From Gammaproteobacteria bacterium (GTDB taxonomy: Bacteria > Pseudomonadota > Gammaproteobacteria > JAJFKO01), in contig JAJFKO010000064.1 in assembly GCA_021773175.1 (NCBI GenBank), forward strand, positions 1 to 64,000: a stretch of 64,000 nt of DNA, read 5' to 3'. Both the position numbers and the translations under genes were made by a program. The notes beneath the pieces were generated by a model that did no database searches, had not been told where the DNA came from, and saw nothing but the letters and a program-made list of their open reading frames with translations. Shown here in pieces: positions 1-9,700 of the stretch (position 1 is the first letter of the stretch; every line of letters starts with the position of its first letter).

Positions 1-1
1 G

Positions 2-1537
2 ATGGCATTAGAAACGGATGTCATCAATCAGGGCATGGGCTTAGCCTTGCATCAACAAACGCATGTGAACTTCCAAGAGCTTGGCGAGAGTCTTGCCGAT
101 AGTGTCGTGACGACGGAGACGGACAGTGTGCTTGCGGATGCAGGGATATCGCAGCGTGCGGAAGCGGCGGTGGCGAATACGCTGGATACGCCGGTGACCG
201 ATGTCCTGAATGCCGAGATAGCGCATGGTAATTTGCATACGCTGAATGCCGAGACGATGGGCGTGCAGCTGATGGGCACGGAAGTGGGCGATGTAATGTT
301 ACAAGCCGAGGATGCGGCGTTGCATCACGATACGCACCATGTGGATGCACGAAACAGAGTACGCGGTGAGAAGGTTCCCAAAAAACCGCGCCAACTATTC
401 GGGCATCAGACAGCCCATCCTTTGGCACAACACCCGCGAGTGAAACAACAGACTACGGGTAGTGCGGCAGCCTCCGCCTCTTCTTCATCCTCATCCAGCA
501 AATGGGATGTGTTATATGACAGCCTGGCGGCAACAGAGACGGCGGCGGTCAATAATGCTGATACGGCAGCGGGATTTGTTTTAGGGCCGGTGGCACACGA
601 GCAAACGGCACAGCGACATCGCACGATACGGCAATCTCAAGCGAACTCGAGTCATCAGCGTGTGTTGAGTCAACTGGGTGGCCAGCATCGTCATCCTTAT
701 TCTGCTTGGCATCATGCAGGTGTTGATTTCTTTGCAGTGGTGCATGGGATTAATGCTTTTGGTTCAGGGTTAGATGCGGGGATTGAACAGAGTGTGGTTG
801 GCTTGTATGAAGCGGTACGCCACCCTGTCCTTACAGCAACAGCTTTTGATAATTTTATGGTTGCTGTCGAAACGCATCCTGTTGGATTGGCTGAGCATGC
901 ATGGTCAGCATTAAAACTGGATTATGCAAATTATTCGCATGCGGGTTGGCAGATGCAGTTGCATATGTTGGGCCACATGACGGGTGTTGTAGGCTTGGGC
1001 GTTATTGCGGGAGAAGGTGTTGGTGTCTTAAGCGATGGTGCGGCACTTGGACGTGTCATTGACAGTACTCAACGTGCAGCCGCCTCAACATTACGTAGTG
1101 CCTCGTTATTTGCGCGGAGTGCGAGTGATACGGTAGGATTGGGTAGTCGAGTAGCGTATGAGAATGCATTGGCTGGCTTTAGACACTTTGGTAAGTTTTT
1201 GGGAGGGGATAGCTTAGAGAATTCATTAGTAACTTTTCCTAAAGATAGCTCAACCATGCAGCATATTTTTAGGAGTAGTACAGGACACATACCTGATACT
1301 GTTAGTAACAGACAGATTATTCAGTCGGTTGTGCATGATAAAAAAAATATTCTTGGAACTGACAAATATGGAAATACTTGGCATGCGAAAATAAATCTTG
1401 ATGGTACTCAAATATGGGTGAGAACAAGAAATGGTGTTATAACTAATGCTGGTTCAAATTCGACACCAAGGCCTTATGATTTGCAAACTGGCCTTAACAA
1501 TAATAGGTTTCCAAAACCGCCGAAACTTAGAAATTAA
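2..1537 (+). CDS. 3' part of a CdiA/FHA-like polymorphic toxin with a C-terminal RNase-like toxin tip
   Basis: The frame is open from the window edge, so the true start probably lies upstream and only the last 511 residues are seen. Residues 1-110 are rich in polar, beta-prone text typical of the distal part of FHA/CdiA-like exoproteins. Then come a Ser/Ala linker (about 151-167) and a mostly helical region (about 230-400). The final 93 residues form a compact module with a HIFR...GHIPDT..NR motif, then GTDKYGN.W, DGTQIWV and RNGVITNAG. This resembles CDI/Rhs toxin tips of the small-RNase (BECR/EndoU-like) group, from memory of the family. Base composition falls clearly from the GC-richer front (before about 700) to the AT-rich tip, as expected where toxin tips are exchanged. 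The next gene looks like its immunity protein. Target and secretion route are not visible. Confidence 0.7.
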   Translation: MALETDVINQGMGLALHQQTHVNFQELGESLADSVVTTETDSVLADAGISQRAEAAVANTLDTPVTDVLNAEIAHGNLHTLNAETMGVQLMGTEVGDVMLQAEDAALHHDTHHVDARNRVRGEKVPKKPRQLFGHQTAHPLAQHPRVKQQTTGSAAASASSSSSSSKWDVLYDSLAATETAAVNNADTAAGFVLGPVAHEQTAQRHRTIRQSQANSSHQRVLSQLGGQHRHPYSAWHHAGVDFFAVVHGINAFGSGLDAGIEQSVVGLYEAVRHPVLTATAFDNFMVAVETHPVGLAEHAWSALKLDYANYSHAGWQMQLHMLGHMTGVVGLGVIAGEGVGVLSDGAALGRVIDSTQRAAASTLRSASLFARSASDTVGLGSRVAYENALAGFRHFGKFLGGDSLENSLVTFPKDSSTMQHIFRSSTGHIPDTVSNRQIIQSVVHDKKNILGTDKYGNTWHAKINLDGTQIWVRTRNGVITNAGSNSTPRPYDLQTGLNNNRFPKPPKLRN

Positions 1538-1552
1538 ATGGAGCAGAATATA

Positions 1553-1741
1553 ATGAACTTAAATGAGAAAGAAGCTTTTATAGCAATGTTTTATTTTTTA
1601 GATGCTTATTTTGACAGGACTAAATCGGATGAAATTGGAAGTTTGCTGGGAGATCTAACTTTGCTCGATGATGGCAAGCCTGCTGATCCTGCAGCTTGGG
1701 AAGATTGGCAAGTAGCGATTAATAAGGCTATTAGAAAATGA
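1553..1741 (+). CDS. Probable immunity protein for the preceding toxin
   Basis: A 62-residue acidic protein beginning MNLNEKEAFIAMFYFLDAYF, with a conserved-looking core IGSLLGDLTLLDDG and PADPAAWEDW. Short acidic proteins of this pattern are found directly downstream of CDI/Rhs toxin tips and are taken to neutralise them. An earlier ATG at 1538 follows the toxin stop codon directly, but the ATG at 1553 has GGAG at 1540-1543 and gives the usual family N terminus, so it is preferred. The stop overlaps the next start (ATGA at 1738), suggesting translational coupling. The immunity role is inferred from position and pattern. Confidence 0.65.
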   Translation: MNLNEKEAFIAMFYFLDAYFDRTKSDEIGSLLGDLTLLDDGKPADPAAWEDWQVAINKAIRK

Positions 1742-2067
1742 GTAATAGCGTGAATATCATTTGTAGTGTCTTGAGCAATAAAATTATTATTGATACTCGC
1801 GAGCCTAAATTAATAGCTTTTCTAAAAGATCTTGGTTGCAAAAGAAAGCTTTTTAAAAGAAATATTTGGGTTTTACCTTATGCTAATGAGCAACAGCTAT
1901 CATCATATTTAGCTGAGCTCCGCAATGTGAACTGTTTGTTCTCAGGTGGTTATGGATGGTCACCCTCAGCAATTTTTCAACACCTTCGAGATCGCGGTTT
2001 TTTAACAGGAAAAATTAAAGAGGTAATATGGACAAAGCCTGAAACAAAAATTGCACGTGAGGTTTAA
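1738..2067 (+). CDS. Small hypothetical protein in the toxin-immunity operon
   Basis: A 109-residue protein coupled to the immunity gene by a 4-base ATGA overlap. The first 60 residues are Lys/Leu-rich. The C-terminal half carries SGGYGWSPSAIFQHLRDRG followed by EVIWTKPE, a pattern I associate loosely with small proteins beside toxin cassettes, without a named function. No signal peptide or membrane segment is seen. It could be a second immunity or accessory protein. A strong intrinsic terminator follows at 2107-2144, so the toxin cassette appears to end here. Confidence 0.55.
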   Translation: MSNSVNIICSVLSNKIIIDTREPKLIAFLKDLGCKRKLFKRNIWVLPYANEQQLSSYLAELRNVNCLFSGGYGWSPSAIFQHLRDRGFLTGKIKEVIWTKPETKIAREV

Positions 2068-2106
2068 CTACGAATGGGGAATAAATTTAAAGCAACAAAT
2101 GATTAG

Positions 2107-2144
2107 AAAAAGTACAAAATGGTCGATATGATTTTGTACTTTTT
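2107..2144 (+). terminator. Intrinsic terminator after the toxin-immunity cassette
   Basis: Perfect 14-bp inverted repeat AAAAAGTACAAAAT (2107-2120) and ATTTTGTACTTTTT (2131-2144) with a 10-base loop; the right arm ends in a T tract. The stem is AT-rich, so strength is uncertain. A second inverted repeat, TTTCTTGTTAA (2154-2164) and TTAACAAGAAA (2200-2210), follows and precedes the next gene. Confidence 0.65.
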
Positions 2145-2219
2145 GTAAAAAAATTTCTTGTTAAAGAAATTATTGATAGCAAGTTTGAACCATTATTATT
2201 TAACAAGAAAGGCATTTAT

Positions 2220-2414
2220 ATGATGGCAAGTTTTACGTCAGCGCCACTTCTTAATTTATATGAAAAAGAAGTAAAACAATACATGATGCTTAAAGGGAAA
2301 ACGATGTTTGAGCAGATACCTAATGGCATTGGGCTGGTTGTAAATCCTGGATATGATGTTGGATTTGATGTTTCACCGAAAGGAATAAAGAAGATATTAG
2401 ATGATTTTAAGTAA
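2220..2414 (+). CDS. Short SseB-like orphan protein
   Basis: A 64-residue protein preceded by AAAGG at a workable distance (start at 2220 or the next ATG at 2223). Its second half, GIGLVVNPGYDVGFDVSPKGIKKILDDF, matches the tail of the SseB fold (the 'NPG' strand and following helix), while a full SseB-family domain is about 110-120 residues. It therefore looks like a shortened SseB-type protein or the 3' remnant of one. SseB-like proteins occur as orphan immunity proteins near toxin loci, which fits the place, but this is inference. Confidence 0.5.
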   Translation: MMASFTSAPLLNLYEKEVKQYMMLKGKTMFEQIPNGIGLVVNPGYDVGFDVSPKGIKKILDDFK

Positions 2415-2580
2415 AATTCTAAGCCAATCTACATGCTACGGGTGAAGGCTTTGTTTGTGAAAAGCACAAGATTGCTATTACATTTCTGGTTAACTAACAG
2501 ACAGGAATAAAAAGGTGTAGTAAGAGCTAGGCTTTAGGATCCATCTTTAATCGAAACTTAAATTAACAACAGGAGTTAAC

Positions 2581-3861
2581 ATGAAAACAAACCAATCATT
2601 ACTTAAAGAACGCGATACCCATGTTCCTATGGGTGTTAAATCTGACAAACCGATCATCGTTGCTCGCGCAAAAAATGCAGAGCTTTGGGATGTAGAAAGC
2701 AAACGTTATATTGATTTCGCTGGCGGTATCGGTGTGCTTAATACTGGCCATTGTCACCCAAAAGTCATTGCTGCAGCACAACAACAAATGGAACAATTCA
2801 CGCATGTTGCCTTTCAGGTTTGTGCCTATGAACCTTTTATTGAATTAGCTCGACGCCTTAACCAACTTGCTCCCGGGAATACGGTTAAAAAAAGCATATT
2901 CTTTTCGACAGGCGCAGAAGCGGTTGAAAATGCGATAAAGATTGCTCGTATCGCGACAAAACGATCGGCCATCATTGCATGTCAGGGTGCTTTTCATGGG
3001 CGTACATTTATGGCATTAAGTCTGACGGGCAAAGTAAATCCCTATAAAGAAGGCATGGGTACTCTACCGGGGCCGGTGTACCATATCCCGTTTCCCGATC
3101 ACTATCATGGTATTTCAGAACAAGAGTCGCTTGATGCGATCGCTGCACTATTTAAGACTGATGTTGCCGCGGACCAAGTCGCCGCGATTATCATTGAGCC
3201 CGTGCAAGGGGAGGGTGGTTTTCGTATTGCATCACCAGAATTCATCAGTCAGCTCCGGATTCTTTGTGACCAACATGGCATCTTATTAATTGCCGACGAG
3301 GTGCAATCTGGTTTCGCTCGTACTGGGAAATTATTCGCTATCGAACATAGTCAAGTTGAACCGGATTTAATGACTGTAGCGAAAAGTCTAGCAGGTGGCT
3401 TCCCGCTCTCAGGTGTGGTTGGCAAAGCAGAAATCATGGATAAAGCAATGCCGGGTAGCCTAGGCGGCACCTATATGGGTAATCCCATTGCCTGTGCTGC
3501 TGCGTTAGCAGTACTTGATGTGATCGATGAAGAAGATCTATTAACACGTAGCGATCATATCGGCAAGCAGGTGATGAAACGCTTACAGGCAATGGAGCAA
3601 ATGCCTTATGGGAAGCATATAGGAGAGATCCGTGGTGTGGGTGCTATGGTTGCATTTGAAATTGTAAAAGATAAAGAAACCCATGTTCCTGATCCTGAAT
3701 TAACAAACAAAATATGTAAGCAGGCTCTAGAATCAAGTCTGATCCTTTTATCATGTGGTGTGTATGGCAATACTATTCGTATCTTAGTGCCACTCACTGT
3801 ATCTGATGAAATTTTATTTGAAGGATTAGATATTTTGCAGGATGTTTTTTCGAATCTTTAG
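2581..3861 (+). CDS. gabT: 4-aminobutyrate aminotransferase (class III PLP enzyme)
   Basis: A 426-residue protein, the normal GabT length. It transfers the amino group of 4-aminobutyrate to 2-oxoglutarate, giving succinate semialdehyde and glutamate in the cytoplasm. Visible family marks are the N-terminal HVPMGV...AKNAELWDVE segment, GAEAVENAIKIAR, IIEPVQGEGGF, the IADEVQSGFARTGK segment, and TVAKSLAGGFP, where Lys268 is the expected pyridoxal-phosphate lysine. CAGGAG just upstream of the ATG is a good ribosome site. There is no gabD or permease beside it, so it stands alone between accessory genes. 5-aminovalerate transaminase is a possible second activity. Confidence 0.93.
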   Translation: MKTNQSLLKERDTHVPMGVKSDKPIIVARAKNAELWDVESKRYIDFAGGIGVLNTGHCHPKVIAAAQQQMEQFTHVAFQVCAYEPFIELARRLNQLAPGNTVKKSIFFSTGAEAVENAIKIARIATKRSAIIACQGAFHGRTFMALSLTGKVNPYKEGMGTLPGPVYHIPFPDHYHGISEQESLDAIAALFKTDVAADQVAAIIIEPVQGEGGFRIASPEFISQLRILCDQHGILLIADEVQSGFARTGKLFAIEHSQVEPDLMTVAKSLAGGFPLSGVVGKAEIMDKAMPGSLGGTYMGNPIACAAALAVLDVIDEEDLLTRSDHIGKQVMKRLQAMEQMPYGKHIGEIRGVGAMVAFEIVKDKETHVPDPELTNKICKQALESSLILLSCGVYGNTIRILVPLTVSDEILFEGLDILQDVFSNL

Positions 3862-3868
3862 GTAACTA

Positions 3869-3910
3869 TTCAGCAAGAAACAAGTGTATTTGTTTCTTGC
3901 TGAATTTCTT
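3869..3910 (+). terminator. Intrinsic terminator of gabT
   Basis: Perfect 15-bp inverted repeat: TTCAGCAAGAAACAA (3869-3883) and TTGTTTCTTGCTGAA (3890-3904), 6-base loop, followed by TTTCTT. It begins 8 bases after the gabT stop codon. Confidence 0.85.
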
Positions 3911-4363
3911 TAAATAATGCTTTTGGCTCTACAACCTCTTGCACTCTGAGCATTACTTCTTTTTTAACCCACAGTTCTTGGCCCTTATATGATTTGCAGT
4001 TAAACATTCCAAGAATTTTTTCTTTGTGTTTGTTAGGTATTGTATCTTTATAATAATGTAGATTTACTTTGCAAACTGGAATGTTTAGCAATTTAGCTGC
4101 ATATTACCTATTGGGGGGTTACATTAAGTGCAGGCATTACAGTTTGTGTATCTCCAAAACAAGCTCTATTAAAGACCATTATGAACAGCTTGGCGCGATA
4201 TGTGAGTTAGATGTATCAGAGAATAATGTCGTGATACGAGGTTTTGCTATACCAACGTTTAACTGGCTTAAGTTTGTTATCACGGGCGGACGAGTTGACT
4301 GCTAGCTTTTAAGTCAATGCGAGAGTCACTAGCGACATTAAATGAAAGACAAATCTTATTTTT
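3911..4363. other. Non-coding or decayed stretch, no convincing gene
   Basis: About 450 bases between the gabT terminator and the decayed lipoprotein piece. Two short overlapping open frames exist (minus strand 3870-4091, 73 codons; plus strand 4069-4305, 78 codons). Neither has a clear ribosome site or recognisable domain, and the minus-strand frame ends inside the gabT terminator. They may be relics of lost genes. Confidence 0.4.
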
Positions 4364-4398
4364 TCGTATAATCCGGATTTCAACTCCGGATTATACGA
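4364..4398. repeat. Perfect 14-bp inverted repeat (hairpin)
   Basis: TCGTATAATCCGGA (4364-4377) and TCCGGATTATACGA (4385-4398) with a 7-base loop. A T tract lies on the wrong side for a plus-strand terminator and there is none after it on the minus strand, so its role is open. It adjoins the decayed lipoprotein fragment at 4421. Confidence 0.6.
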
Positions 4399-4420
4399 GA
4401 TGGTCATAGTCATACAGCGA

Positions 4421-4500
4421 AACCGTTGTAATGCTATCGCTATCACCTAAATTCACAGTATTTGGTGGCTTATCCGATACAGATATTGCTAGGTTGTGAC
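4421..4500 (-). pseudogene. Relic fragment of a lipoprotein gene (copy of the 4868-5401 gene)
   Basis: These 80 bases align without gaps to 5195-5274 inside the neighbouring lipoprotein gene, with about 63 identical positions by hand count, including an 18-base block TTATCCGATACAGATATT. No open frame of useful length covers the fragment. It looks like the remaining middle of a former tandem paralogue, now separated from the intact gene by the TfoX-domain gene. Confidence 0.65.
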
Positions 4501-4513
4501 TTTCGAGGCACAT

Positions 4514-4849
4514 TTATTTTTTAGACGCTTTTTTTCTTTTTGGCTTTGGCTTTGGTAGCTCTTTCTCAGTAATAATAATTAGTTCAGAAAGCCATTCAGC
4601 TTCTTCGATTTTATCTTGAATAAGTAGCGATGGCTTTGCTCCAGGATAAGCTGACGCTTCCTCAAATTCACCGACATATTCTTTCCCAGCATCAGTTGGC
4701 TTTACAAACAACTGATTATCACATATGAGCGCCACCACTTTATTATTAGAATATAGAGCATATTCACCAAACATTTTTTTGAATGAAATATTACAATTAA
4801 CAGCGATTTGCTCAACTACATACTCTACAAAACTTAAATCTGATGCCAT
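4514..4849 (-). CDS. TfoX N-terminal-domain protein
   Basis: A 111-residue cytoplasmic protein matching the TfoX/Sxy N-terminal domain: a helical start, then ISFKKMFGEYALYSNNKVVALICDNQLFVKPT and a YPGAKPSLL segment. Full TfoX/Sxy competence regulators carry a second C-terminal domain that is absent here; a Lys/Pro-rich tail (PKPKPKRKKASKK) follows instead. Stand-alone N-domain proteins are common and their function is not settled. It is the last gene of a three-gene minus-strand run, 18 bases after the lipoprotein stop codon. Confidence 0.8.
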   Translation of the reverse strand: MASDLSFVEYVVEQIAVNCNISFKKMFGEYALYSNNKVVALICDNQLFVKPTDAGKEYVGEFEEASAYPGAKPSLLIQDKIEEAEWLSELIIITEKELPKPKPKRKKASKK

Positions 4850-4867
4850 TTTAATCCCTCAATGTTT

Positions 4868-5401
4868 TTATCGGCTTTTATGACAAATGTCCCTTGCCAT
4901 CTTATCCATGATTTTATAAAGCGCGGTTTTTAGGCATAGTCTTATCTCAGTGGTTCCCGTCATCCCTAATATACCACCTTCACACTGTCCCCAATAACGC
5001 TTTGAACCTACCGCTATACCATCTTTATAATACTTGCTAAGTAATTCGATATTACCAACGAGGTTGTCATTTTCCATAACGATATAAAGCTTTTTAATTG
5101 TAACATTCATGCGTATTTTATGTTTCAGTTGGCATTTTGTTTTATTTAGCAGGCGCAACTGTGTTGTTAACCACAAGGTAGGATTTTGAAATTGAACCGT
5201 TGTCATGCCATCACTGCCACCTAAGTTTGCAAGACTCGGCAGCTTATCCGATACAGATATTTTTAGGTTGTGATTTTTTGTTGTCTGCACTTGCTGTTGA
5301 TTCGCTGATAAATTCACGACTCTTGTGCTAGCTGTTGTTGCGCAGGCAGACAAGAATAGTGTCATCAAAAGCAACAACACTATTCTCATTAATATCGCCA
5401 T
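4868..5401 (-). CDS. Lipoprotein of unknown function
   Basis: A 177-residue protein with a lipoprotein signal: a hydrophobic run and lipobox LSAC, cysteine at residue 20. AAGGAA about 8 bases before the first ATG supports this start; a second ATG four codons later would also work. The mature part contains four more cysteines and no recognised domain, only a beta-rich text. It follows the 5416-6363 lipoprotein by 14 bases and is probably co-transcribed with it. A decayed copy of its middle lies at 4421-4500. Confidence 0.65.
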   Translation of the reverse strand: MAILMRIVLLLLMTLFLSACATTASTRVVNLSANQQQVQTTKNHNLKISVSDKLPSLANLGGSDGMTTVQFQNPTLWLTTQLRLLNKTKCQLKHKIRMNVTIKKLYIVMENDNLVGNIELLSKYYKDGIAVGSKRYWGQCEGGILGMTGTTEIRLCLKTALYKIMDKMARDICHKSR

Positions 5402-5415
5402 AATTTATTCCTTTT

Positions 5416-6363
5416 TTAATGAACCACACCAGCAGGATTTACTGCATAGATGGTGCCTTTGATGCGGATTCCTGAAATCAATGAAACGATGAAATAGTCT
5501 TGAGTTTGTTTAATAACTCTGGCTTTTTCTGTCTGCCCATCAATCGTCCGCACGATGATGATTTGCTTAAATTTCGCATAAGGATGTTTGCCTGGATGCT
5601 TGATATCCATAGCTATCATCTTACTTAACAAAGACGCGGCATCGCGTAATCTGGTTTTTAAAAGTTGTGCATGATGCTTTGTCCAAACTTGCATGTTGGC
5701 TTTGCTCTTAGTATTAGGTTGCTTCAACCTGAAAATATAATAGAAGTTATTTGCATAAAGCTTTTTCGGTGTATTGCCTTTAGCAAGTTTCTCATCTAGT
5801 TTAACATAAGCGGCAACCTCTAATTGTTTGAAGCTTGAATCTAGGGCATACGTTGTACCAATAAATAAAGTCGTATTTTCACGAGCAGAATTAACGATGG
5901 CTTGCTCACTATTATGGATATTATATTTCTCTTTGACGCTCTTTAATTTCAGCCAAGGCAATGTTGCTAACTGTTGTTTTAGCTTGCCTTTGAAAATAGT
6001 AATATAGTTAAAATCACCTAGCGCTTCCTGCACTGGCATAATGCCTTTCATTGCATCATTAACATCACTATGCTGAATACTCGCAACAATCAGCCCTCCA
6101 ATTAAGCCCCCTCCGGCTCCCGCTTGCGCAGGTGTAGGTTTTACTATTGCCCCTTTATCCATAGGGGCATAAGGAGAGGGAACATCAGAATTAAGGAAGC
6201 TCATTTCACGCATACGTATATTACGCTGAGTTGTATTTACTAAAACGTTATCAGATTTAATTGTTCTTCTGTTTTGTAGCGTCAATGTTTGTCGTTGACT
6301 TGCACAAGCAGTTAGCAAAAGAATAACTTGTAAGAGTACAAAAAATTTAAGAAGAGATTTCAT
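5416..6363 (-). CDS. Lipoprotein of unknown function
   Basis: A 315-residue protein with signal peptide MKSLLKFFVLLQVILLLTAC, lipidated cysteine at residue 20. The open frame extends 12 codons further, but the ATG at 6363 has GGGGTGA at a proper distance and starts the signal peptide directly. Residues about 80-100 hold a Gly/Ala-rich segment (PAQAGAGGGLIGGLIVASI) that may contact or enter a membrane. The C terminus (about 275-315) is a small beta domain with repeated Ile/Val (IIIVRTIDGQ... IRIKGTIYAV). First gene of the operon with the next lipoprotein and the TfoX-domain gene. Function unknown. Confidence 0.65.
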   Translation of the reverse strand: MKSLLKFFVLLQVILLLTACASQRQTLTLQNRRTIKSDNVLVNTTQRNIRMREMSFLNSDVPSPYAPMDKGAIVKPTPAQAGAGGGLIGGLIVASIQHSDVNDAMKGIMPVQEALGDFNYITIFKGKLKQQLATLPWLKLKSVKEKYNIHNSEQAIVNSARENTTLFIGTTYALDSSFKQLEVAAYVKLDEKLAKGNTPKKLYANNFYYIFRLKQPNTKSKANMQVWTKHHAQLLKTRLRDAASLLSKMIAMDIKHPGKHPYAKFKQIIIVRTIDGQTEKARVIKQTQDYFIVSLISGIRIKGTIYAVNPAGVVH

Positions 6364-6725
6364 GTGATCACCCCATAAGCTTGGAAAGGTTAAATGCATC
6401 AGTCAATTTAAGCGGGCATCATACTAACTTTTTAATTAAAGATAAAACTGAAAACATAGAAAAGAGCACGTAAGAAATTTTTATTTAGCTAGATTTCAAT
6501 GAAGGTTTATAAATGAATAATCGATTAAAATGATTTTAACCCACTGGTGATAGAATACATAATTAACTTAAATAACAACCGCATGGCTTATCTTTATGTT
6601 AAAAATACTTGAGGCTTTGCGCCTCGCTGGGAAGAGGTAAAGAAGTTCAGGATTGCCAGTCATATCTATGAAAATTAATAGCATATATCTGGCTAAACAA
6701 TAGTGTTCCTCTTACATTGTGGATA
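6364..6725. other. Intergenic stretch without a gene
   Basis: About 360 AT-rich bases between two minus-strand genes. The part near 6364-6480 should hold the promoter of the lipoprotein operon. A small hairpin GAGGC-TTTGC-GCCTC lies near 6611-6625. No coding sequence was seen. Confidence 0.4.
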
Positions 6726-9700
6726 TTAGCTTGAGTCTGTTGAGTCTGATTTTGCGCCCATTCGTGCGCGTTTCGGCTTTCTTGGGGCTTCACTAGTAGC
6801 TTGAGAGGAGCTTGCTTCTGTCGTTTCTGCTTCAGGCTGTCTTGGTCGTCGTCTGGCTTGTGTTGAAGTCGTCGATGCCGTTGTTGTTCTTGTTGGCGTT
6901 ACCACGGTTGAAAGCGATAACCCGGCAATGGAACTTAAGTTTTCTTGCAAGTCTGCAAGGGTTAATCCTTTTTGATTAACAGCACTAAAAAAAGTTAGAT
7001 TATCATTCTGAAATTTAGTAAAACGTAAAGTGTAATGCTCTTCTTGTCGAGTCAGTACTAATGCGGTGACATTGTGTTTTTGGACAGGTAATGCTTCACA
7101 AATCTTTGCATGCACCGTTTCACATATTTGCTTACGTGCTGTTCTTGCGATAGTTTCAGGAAATGTTAAGACGGCAATAACTTTATTATCTTGTGTATAA
7201 CCGACAAATGCTAAATTTGCACCACAATCCTGAGTGAGTTTTTCTTGTATCCAACTTGGCGCTGGGTGTGCATCGGTATTTTGAGACAAATACGTTACGA
7301 TGGTGTTAGTAATCGTTGTTAATGATAGTGCCTCAGGGGGCACAGCTTCTAATTGTTTATCATCTTCTGCGGCAATAGCTTTTGCTCTAACCGGATAATC
7401 ATCAGGTAGCTGCATTGGAGCATAGCGTCCATTTTGATATTCACCTTGATAATAGTCTTTAAACGAATACATGATTCTTTCTGCAATAGCGCGTGCCCAT
7501 ACAGCGGCTAATGTTGCATAAATAGTAAAGTGTTCTTTCGTAATAAATTGTTGTTTAAATTTACCATTCACAAATGTACTGAAATCTTCTAAGCTAATGC
7601 CCCATGTTCTCGCATCAAAATGTGCGGCAAAATTATAGTGTTCATCTTGAATAAATTCATAGAGCATCTTCGCAAACTTAAGACAGCGCTGTGGGCCTAG
7701 AGCAAGTAATATCAACATGGGTTTCATGCGTAGGTAACTTGCATATTCTATAATATCGCCAGAGCGAATTTGTAAAAAAGCCGCGATATTATTTGCAGCA
7801 AATCGATGGTTAATAATGTGTTGAGGGTGGTTGTGTAGAACCGTTAATACTTGAACGAGCTCTTCTCTTGTTAATATCGATTTAATCATTCTTGTGGGAA
7901 TTGGGATGGAAAACCGTTGGTTATTTGTATGAATACTGCGTTTGCGAAAATCCGGTGATGGCCCTATCACTAAATAGGCTTGGGATGCTGACATTTTTCT
8001 TAGGAATTTCACTAAATGTCGCCCTTCAAAGCTCCAAAAGCCATAAGGGGAAAGTTCCTCTGAGTCTAATTTTAGCGCTTGGGAAAAGAGTAAAGTTGTT
8101 AGTCCAGTAGAGATAAAATGGATAGGTTCTGCCATATAGCCGAAATATTGTTCTTGATTATCTCTACGATCATACAATTTTGAATTAACATCATTACAAA
8201 TACGGCTAGCAAGTGTTAGCCAGTATTGTTGCCATGCTGCGTTAGGAGCATGTTCATGTGGCGCTAATAATAGCGGATCTTGAGCTATTGGGGCTGGTAT
8301 CATTTCATAGCCTGTTGTCATAAGAAAATTAGGATGTGTATTTTTCCAGGCGAGAAATCTTTCTAAGACGGTTGTTGTTAATATCGTATCACTGTCAATA
8401 CAGAGTGTTGCAACAGTATCAGGATGTTCGGCATGAATTTCTTGCCATCTTTCTTGTGCTTTGAGCAGACAGTAGTTGCGGATCATGCCATAAGGAATTT
8501 GTAATTTACCATGCTGATCTAACTCTGATTGCCAAAAGAAAGAAGTCACAATAGGGAGGACTTTAGCAGAGACTTCTGGCTCTATTGCTTGCAAAATATG
8601 CTTGATATTTTGTGCTTCAGCTTCATGGGCATTAATCGCATAGATTAGCGTTACTGAAACATCATATTTTCTTACAGCTTGCCTTACATATGCAATGAAA
8701 CGCTCAAAAGGGATATCTGGTGCTTTACCACGAGTCGGTACAACGATAATAAGATTTAAACTATTGGAGTATTGAAAGTCTGCATGTGAATATGATGGAA
8801 TAATATCGTACTCCATAGGGACGATGCGAGGTCGTGCATTTCGAGGTCGTGGAATTGGCTTATTAGGGATACGTCTAATTAAAGGTTTATAACTAACGGG
8901 TTTTGGTCGTGAGCTGGGTGCAACTCTTGGTCTTTTCGCAGCTGGTGCTGCACTTGCTGCGTCATGTCCTTCAGTATATTCTGTGGAAGCTTCTTCAACA
9001 TGATCATCTTGCCATTCGCTTGCACGTAATAATGTTTCGTCGCTTACTAAGTCATCAAGAACAACAAGTCTTTGCTGTGGTAAGCCATCACATAATATTC
9101 CAATGTTTGCTAACCAATCTGATAAAGCTTTAGGGATGAGAATTTTTGCTTTATCACAAGGCGGTAAAGCTAGATAATCTTTTGTTTGGGCTCTTTTCGC
9201 CGCATCTATCTGTGCTTGTATTGCGGTATGAATTTCTGGATAAATGATGGTGCCACCATTCACACGTTCGATATAATGCTGACTTAAATTTAAGGCATAC
9301 ATCAGTGGCTCGATAATATCTCGGGGAGATAGATCTCTACGGCCAGTAATAATTTCGTTATAGAGATATTTTCTGATGAAATAACTCAGAATTTTTAATT
9401 CGAAGACAGAATTAGTCAGAGGTAAAAGTATTTCACAATGTCGTTGTTGGCCAGACTGTCCTTTCTTGCGTCCGACGCGGCCTTTGACCTGAGTTAACTT
9501 CCCTTCGGTCCAGGCACCAGATAAGAGCGTGAGGACATCAGCATCAACGCGCATGCCCGAGGTGCCTGCATCGCCTAGAATTAATATGTTACTACGCGCT
9601 ATTTTGTAAATATAAGCAAGGAATGAGAAGTAGAATACTTTAAATTCATCATTGTGCCATGAGGCTGTTTTCCCCGTAGTTGGTTGATCCGCATTTGTTA

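Noticed and set aside
3870-4091. 73-codon minus-strand open frame
   Set aside because: Its end lies in the gabT terminator, no ribosome site is seen and the product matches nothing I know.
4069-4305. 78-codon plus-strand open frame
   Set aside because: No domain, no ribosome site, and it sits in a decayed region. Kept only as part of the non-coding note.
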